Source of the DNA: Stygiobacter electus | GTDB taxonomy: Bacteria; Bacteroidota; Ignavibacteria; Ignavibacteriales; Melioribacteraceae | DNA length: 64,000 nt | Assembly: GCA_029210465.1 (NCBI GenBank) | Contig: JARGDL010000009.1 | Span: 1 to 64,000, forward strand | Direction: 5' to 3' | Part shown: positions 59,375-64,000 of the stretch, piece by piece | Layout of the letters: every line of letters begins with the position of its first letter | Position numbering within the stretch: the first letter of the stretch is position 1 | Made by a program: the position numbers and the translations under genes | Notes under the pieces: generated by a model | Told to the model about the DNA's origin: nothing | The model's database searches: none | What the model saw: the letters and a program-made list of their open reading frames with translations, nothing else

Positions 59375-60764
59375 GCCATTACTTACATATACAACAAAAC
59401 GCAATATTTTATGGCTTTTTATATCCCTGATAGTTATTTACTTGGTGTTTAATTTATTTACCTATTTAGAACTATCCTATTTACTGGAAGAAAGCATTGA
59501 TACTCACCTGAAGCATGAACTTGAACACATATCTTTAGCAATGGATTTTTACAATGATTCTTTGTCTATAAGAAATACAGATGAATTTAAGGAAACTGAT
59601 TTGGTGGAAGTAACACAATCACCTTTTTTTCTAAAGGTTTATAATGCAAATGGAAAACTTCTGTTTCAAAGCGACAACACAAAAAAAATAACTAAATATA
59701 ATGTCATCCTACCAAATGATTTTCAAAATAATTATGCTTTTAAAGATTTTGATTTAAATGGTGAAGAACTTCGCGTAGGCTTTTGCAAAGTTACAGACAA
59801 CGCAAATAAATTATTGGGAATAATTGAATTGGCAACTTTTAAGTCTTCTTCGAAATCACTTGCCAATTCTTTAATGCTTTTCAATCTAACAACTTTTCCT
59901 TTTTTTGTTTTGATGTTTATTGTAATAAGCTACTTCTTCGTTAAAAGTTCTTTTGCCCCAATTAACAGAATTATAGATTTAGCCAATGAAATCAGTGCTT
60001 CAAATATAAGCAAGCGTCTGACTTATGAAGCCGATGATAATGATGAACTTGGAAAACTAAAAACAACTTTGAATAATCTTTTTGAACGGCTTGAATTTCA
60101 AATTAATCAGATTGCACATTTTTCTGATAATGCATCTCATCAACTGATGACACCTCTTACTTCATTGAAATCAGAAATTGAATTTTTATTAAAACAGAAT
60201 GACTTCACACAGTTACACTATGAATCAATAAAAATTTTACACGAACAAACTGAAAGAATGATTAAAATTGTCAGAACAATGTTGATTTTAGCTAAAGAAT
60301 CTGATACTTGTGATTGTGTTAAAAACATTTTTAATCTTTCAAAACTCCTTGAAGAAGTTTCGAAATTGTATAATCAACCTCATATTAAATTCAAATTTGG
60401 AAAGAATATTTTTTTACGTGGTAGAGAAGATTATTTTTTGATGGTGCTTCAGAACTTAATTGAAAATGCTATAAAATATTCAGCAGAGAATGAAGAAATT
60501 TTAATCGAATGTAATATTGAAAATCAAAATGTAATGCTAACTGTAACCGATAATGGAATTGGAATTCCAGAACAAGAAAGGGGAAAAATATTCGAAAGAT
60601 TCTACCGTGTTTCGACACATGAAAATAATTCAAAAGGATTTGGCTTAGGATTGAGTCTTGTCAAAAATATAGTTTCCAAAATGAATGGACAGGTAACAGT
60701 TGAACCCAATTATCCTAAAGGAAGTAAATTTATTATCAAATTGCCTGCAGTGAATTTTGAGTGA
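59367..60764 (+). CDS. Membrane sensor histidine kinase (HAMP type)
   Basis: A 465-aa kinase paired with the OmpR-type regulator. TM1 about 13-33 and TM2 about 172-194 flank a periplasmic sensor of about 140 residues. HAMP about 195-248 (FVKSSFAPINRIIDLANEISASN). HisKA has H258 in ASHQLMTPLTSL; HATPase_c has LIENAIKYS, DNGIGIPEQE and GFGLGLSLVKNI. The architecture is that of heavy-metal/QseC-type sensor kinases, with 'SHQLMTPL' rather than SHELRTPL in the box. The stimulus is unknown; a redox or metal stimulus would suit the neighbouring cytochrome. Confidence 0.93.
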   Translation: MNKPLLTYTTKRNILWLFISLIVIYLVFNLFTYLELSYLLEESIDTHLKHELEHISLAMDFYNDSLSIRNTDEFKETDLVEVTQSPFFLKVYNANGKLLFQSDNTKKITKYNVILPNDFQNNYAFKDFDLNGEELRVGFCKVTDNANKLLGIIELATFKSSSKSLANSLMLFNLTTFPFFVLMFIVISYFFVKSSFAPINRIIDLANEISASNISKRLTYEADDNDELGKLKTTLNNLFERLEFQINQIAHFSDNASHQLMTPLTSLKSEIEFLLKQNDFTQLHYESIKILHEQTERMIKIVRTMLILAKESDTCDCVKNIFNLSKLLEEVSKLYNQPHIKFKFGKNIFLRGREDYFLMVLQNLIENAIKYSAENEEILIECNIENQNVMLTVTDNGIGIPEQERGKIFERFYRVSTHENNSKGFGLGLSLVKNIVSKMNGQVTVEPNYPKGSKFIIKLPAVNFE

Positions 60765-61520
60765 TTGAGACGATAAAAGATATTTGTGCAAATGGAAGAA
60801 AGCAGTCATAAAAGCGGCTTAATTCTATGGTTAAAAATAATTGAAAATTGGAAGGGAACAAAAGCCCAATTTTGCATAGGCACAGTCCTTTTTTTAGATA
60901 AATCTCTGTAAGCATGAACGAGCATTTTTTAGTGTATCCTCATTGGGAAAAATGATTTTAATGGCACCGAGAAACCTTGGAGTCTATAAATACAAAAAAT
61001 GTGAATATCCTGGAAACCTCTGCATCTTAGTTCAGAGAGAACTGCAAGCTAAAAGTTAGCTCCCTCAGCTTCACCAACACATGGTCCAAATAAATTATTC
61101 TGCTCTTTAAGTGTAATTATTTCTAATTTGTCTGAAATACATTTAGATAATTTTTGTAACTAAGTGTTACTTATCTTCACTCTTCATAACTTAGTTAAAT
61201 TATCCTTTTAACCATTTGCAGAAAATTATTTACACTCATTGATGCAATCAATTTAATGCTATTTACAGATGCATCTAATTTTAAAAGGAGGATGAAAAAT
61301 AGGAGTCTTCTTTTTTATCTCTTTTTCTATCGTTAATTTATTTTATCAATCCACATCTTCCTTGGGCAGTTTTTCCTTTCAATCGAGTTATTTATTCCCC
61401 AAAAGAAATTTTGGTTTTTAAGGGCTGGCTATGTATTAAAAAACTTTAAGAACATAAAGATTTACAATTCAAATCTTTGTTTATCTTTAGCAGCAAAATT
61501 TGAGGTATGCGAATAATTAT
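60765..61520. other. Gene-poor stretch between convergent kinases
   Basis: About 750 bp between two convergent kinase genes with no reading frame that I can support. Two short candidates exist: 60961-61059 (32 aa, no site) and a 14-aa frame from 61289 directly after AAAAGGAGG. An AGCTAA/TTAGCT palindrome sits near 61048. GC content is visibly higher in its middle, in line with the following kinases. Confidence 0.4.
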
Positions 61521-63332
61521 TTATAAGCGAATGGGAGTATCGCTTTTTTCTATATTTGAATCTGAATTAGGAATTGTAAAAATAACTCGGCTTCCCTTAC
61601 CAAGCTCACTCTCAACCCAAATTTTACCTCCATGTTTTTCAACAAATTCTTTGCAGATAATAAGTCCGAGTCCAGTTCCTTTTTCTCCCTTTGTTCCTTT
61701 TGTAGTTACTTGCGTATCATTTTTAAATAAATTATTTGCAATCTCAGGTTTCATACCCACACCGTTATCTTGAATTTCGACTTTAATAAAATCTCTTTCA
61801 TTAATTGCATTAACTTTTATTGTTCCTCCATTGTTGGTAAATTTAATTGCATTGGATACAAGGTTTCGGATGACCGTTTCAATCATATCTGCATCGGCAA
61901 AAGCATTTATCTCACCACTAATTTCAGACTCCAGTTTAATCTGTTTATTATTTGCGGTAATCCTCTGAGAGCTAAAAACAGAATTGACAATCATTTGCAA
62001 AGATATTTCTTGGGGATAAAAATCCACCCTGCTAAGTTGAACGCGTGCCCATGTTAAAAGATTATCGATTAATGTTAAAAGGTCTTTAAGTGAAGAATAA
62101 ATTCCTTGTATATAAAAATTTTTATCATTTTCGGAAAGTTCGGCGTAATCCTCAATTAATATTTCTGCAAATCCCAGCATGCCCGTAAAAGGGCTGCGCA
62201 GATCGTGGGCAATTATTGAAAATAATTTATCTTTTTGTTTATTGAGTAATTCCAATTCTTTTTGAGTTGCAATCAATTTTTCATGAAATTCAATTCTTTG
62301 CGTTATGTCCTCCATCACCCCTACAATTCCGATTACATCATTCTTGTCGTTATACAAAGGAGCTTTGTTTATATTTAACCATACTGATCTTCCATCAGGA
62401 AGTGAAATTTTTCGTTCAATATTCTTTAAGGTGATTTTATTATGAATTACCGCCTCGTCTTCTTCATCAGTAAGCCATTTTTCTTCCCGAGAGATTATTT
62501 GTTTGTTATCGTTAAGAAGAATTTTTTCTTTATCAACTTTGAAGAATTCCAGAAAAGATTTATTTACAAGAGTAAATTTCTTTTCTAAATTTTTTACAAA
62601 TATAAATACCGGAGCGGTATTGAGAATAATATCCAATTCTTTTCTTTTGCCGGCAATTTCGGCGGTTAACTTTCTGCGTTTTTTTACATCGAAAATAATT
62701 ATTAAAAATAAAGCCGTTAAGAGTACAAGATAAACTAATATCAAAGTAAAAAAATAATTTAAGTTCTTTCCAAGTTTGGAATGAAATGCCTGTATTTGCT
62801 CTAATGTTACCTGTTCTTCTTCATCATCCAAAAGCTGCCAGTAGTTATCGAGTTTTTTATAGATATTCTCTTCAATACGAATGACTTCAAGATCCATAAG
62901 CTTGGTGTGCTTTAAAGAAAATGAAAGATGGTTTATTCTGTAAAGTTCCTCGCGAATGGTTTTCTCCAGTGGCAAGAAGTATTTTACAAATCTTGGATGA
63001 TTGTTGATTAGTTTTTCAAGCCGTTTTAAATTTTTTCGAAGTGAATCGAGGTCGGCAAAATACTTTATCGAGTCCAGGCTGTTACCTGTGAGCACAAAAC
63101 TTTTACTTACTATCTCAAGTTTCTGTATTGAAGAAAGCAAATCTTGGGTTGCGGTTCGCAGCTCTGTATTCAGTACTATAACGTCTGAGCTTTGACGGAG
63201 TTCTTGTTTTGAGAAGTAGAGTATAGCACTAATTGAAAGAACTATAATGAGTGAAAATATCCATCCCGCAATTACTTTCTTTTCAATGGAAATATCACGC
63301 CACTTTTTAATTATGAGTGCTGTGTTCTTCAT
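61521..63332 (-). CDS. CHASE3-like/PAS histidine kinase
   Basis: A 603-aa membrane kinase. TM1 about 20-42 and TM2 about 192-213 enclose a helical extracytoplasmic region of CHASE3-type (residues 45-185, ELRQSSDVIVLNTELRTATQ...). After TM2 and a short coiled coil comes a PAS domain (about 225-350), then HisKA with H376 in FSIIAHDLRSPFTGMLGFAEI and HATPase_c with NAIKFTNNG, DNGVGM and GTGLGLIICKEFVEKHGGKIWVE. No receiver, and no regulator in the window. Base composition is clearly higher in GC than most of the window, suggesting transfer or a different strain-level history. Confidence 0.9.
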   Translation of the reverse strand: MKNTALIIKKWRDISIEKKVIAGWIFSLIIVLSISAILYFSKQELRQSSDVIVLNTELRTATQDLLSSIQKLEIVSKSFVLTGNSLDSIKYFADLDSLRKNLKRLEKLINNHPRFVKYFLPLEKTIREELYRINHLSFSLKHTKLMDLEVIRIEENIYKKLDNYWQLLDDEEEQVTLEQIQAFHSKLGKNLNYFFTLILVYLVLLTALFLIIIFDVKKRRKLTAEIAGKRKELDIILNTAPVFIFVKNLEKKFTLVNKSFLEFFKVDKEKILLNDNKQIISREEKWLTDEEDEAVIHNKITLKNIERKISLPDGRSVWLNINKAPLYNDKNDVIGIVGVMEDITQRIEFHEKLIATQKELELLNKQKDKLFSIIAHDLRSPFTGMLGFAEILIEDYAELSENDKNFYIQGIYSSLKDLLTLIDNLLTWARVQLSRVDFYPQEISLQMIVNSVFSSQRITANNKQIKLESEISGEINAFADADMIETVIRNLVSNAIKFTNNGGTIKVNAINERDFIKVEIQDNGVGMKPEIANNLFKNDTQVTTKGTKGEKGTGLGLIICKEFVEKHGGKIWVESELGKGSRVIFTIPNSDSNIEKSDTPIRL

Positions 63333-63394
63333 AATTCCACCTTTTAATATTTTTAGCAGGTTCGTTTATTAATTAAGCAGTGACATTTCTCGAA

Positions 63395-64000
63395 TCAAAA
63401 TTTAATTGTAAAAATTGTTCCTTCTCCTTTTTTACTTTCGACCAAAAGTAAACCATGGTTGTACTCAATAAATTTTTTTGCTAAAGCAAGGCCAAGTCCT
63501 AATCCTTCATAGTTTCTATTGTACCCCATTTCTTCTTGTCTATAAGGTTCGAATAGATGTTTTAAATATTCATCATCAATACCTATTCCGGTATCCTTTA
63601 CCTCAATCGTTATGCCTCCGGTCTTTCCGGTGGAAAGTGTTACCTTAACAAATCCTTTTTTTGTAAACTTGATGGCATTTTCTACTAAATTTAAAACAGC
63701 CTCGGTGATTGAATACTCATCCCCAATTATTTTAGCTTCAACACATTTAGAGTCAAATATTAATTCGAGTTGCTTTTTTTCCGCAGCTTCTCTGTTTTGA
63801 TGAATTATCCGTTCGCAGATTGTATAGAGATCTATTTCCTTGAAATTACCCGTATATTCACCTATTTGTAGCCTTGAATAGTTTAAGATCGTATCAAAAG
63901 TTCGAATAATCCTGCGAGCCGAGATATCAATTCCAGTAAATAAAAACTCATCCTCTTTGGTAATATAAGAAGCGTAATTTTCTTTTATTATACTTGAAAG
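63395..64000 (-). CDS. Histidine kinase, C-terminal part (truncated at window end)
   Basis: A partial reading frame open to the right edge of the window; the stop TGA is at 63395-63397. Translated from the minus strand, the last about 200 residues show the HisKA-to-HATPase_c joint: RRIIRTFDTILNYSRLQIGE, EAVLNLVENAIKFTKKG, DTGIGIDDEYL, GLGLGLALAKKF and a terminus GEGTIFTIKF. It is separated by 62 bp from the 61521 kinase. Domains upstream of the histidine lie outside the window, so its sensor is unknown. Confidence 0.88.
   Translation of the reverse strand, partial: LSSIIKENYASYITKEDEFLFTGIDISARRIIRTFDTILNYSRLQIGEYTGNFKEIDLYTICERIIHQNREAAEKKQLELIFDSKCVEAKIIGDEYSITEAVLNLVENAIKFTKKGFVKVTLSTGKTGGITIEVKDTGIGIDDEYLKHLFEPYRQEEMGYNRNYEGLGLGLALAKKFIEYNHGLLLVESKKGEGTIFTIKF

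Noticed and set aside
60961..61059. 32-codon reading frame in the gene-poor region
   Set aside because: No ribosome-binding site and no recognisable content; expected by chance in 750 bp.
61289..61333. 14-codon frame right behind AAAAGGAGG
   Set aside because: Good purine-rich site but zero spacing to ATG and a product too short to assess.

Overview
The window is very AT-rich chromosomal DNA with dense, mostly short-spaced genes, several GTG/TTG starts and weak or absent Shine-Dalgarno sites. The best taxonomic clue is the multihaem cytochrome at 57084-58538. It ends in a type IX secretion (Por) sorting domain with the NYPNPFNPST-type motif typical of Ignavibacteria (Bacteroidota/Chlorobi group). 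The abundance of multi-PAS histidine kinases, Wzi-like, DUF5916 and SRAP proteins fits that group. Genus level cannot be read from the sequence alone. No rRNA, tRNA, CRISPR array or complete insertion sequence was seen.

Layout. 0-10 kb: a TlpA-like thiol-disulfide protein, a ParE-type toxin-antitoxin pair, a secreted GH13 enzyme, an AI-2E-family permease, a monohaem cytochrome c, a cell-wall amidase, an ICMT-like membrane methyltransferase, and a three-gene cluster of membrane-anchored pilin-like proteins (6828-9369). 10.4-16.1 kb: a signalling cassette of STAS, PAS histidine kinase, sigma-54 (NtrC-type) regulator, STAS and REC-PP2C phosphatase, with a CheY-like receiver facing it. 16.2-23 kb: a thioredoxin operon, AlaX-like editing protein, XTPase, CBM20-esterase, MBL-fold protein, a DpnI-like methyl-directed endonuclease, a lipoprotein and TrmB. 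23-30 kb: a PAS sensor without a kinase domain and a huge hybrid kinase, separated by a GxxExxY nuclease cassette with inverted-repeat ends. 30-36 kb: a stand-alone SIR2 protein between 19-bp direct repeats, then rsmG-mnmG-mnmE with two parS-like palindromes between mnmG and mnmE. 36-48 kb: ClpB, a DUF5916 outer-membrane protein, a NagZ/SpoIID/SRAP operon, a DPP IV-type peptidase, and a GIY-YIG gene between two arrays of an 85-bp hairpin repeat, then an aldo/keto reductase. 48-57 kb: membrane and transport genes (CDF-like, a 33-aa MetS-like peptide, a POT transporter), a Wzi-like protein, another PAS-GAF kinase, a purple-acid-phosphatase-like enzyme and a DUF1684 lipoprotein. 57-64 kb: the octahaem T9SS cytochrome divergent from an OmpR-type two-component system, a 0.75-kb gene-poor stretch, and two histidine kinases (the last cut by the window end) in visibly higher-GC DNA.

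How it works together. Signal transduction dominates, with six histidine kinases plus a PAS sensor. The cassette at 10.4-15.7 kb joins phosphotransfer to a partner-switching output (STAS + PP2C) without a visible anti-sigma kinase. Accessory DNA is concentrated in small units: DpnI-like enzyme, GxxExxY cassette, SIR2 gene, GIY-YIG/repeat block. The most unusual are the GIY-YIG gene bracketed by duplicated hairpin arrays, the nuclease cassette that may split one ancestral kinase gene, and the pilin-like triad carrying an embedded Cys/His motif.
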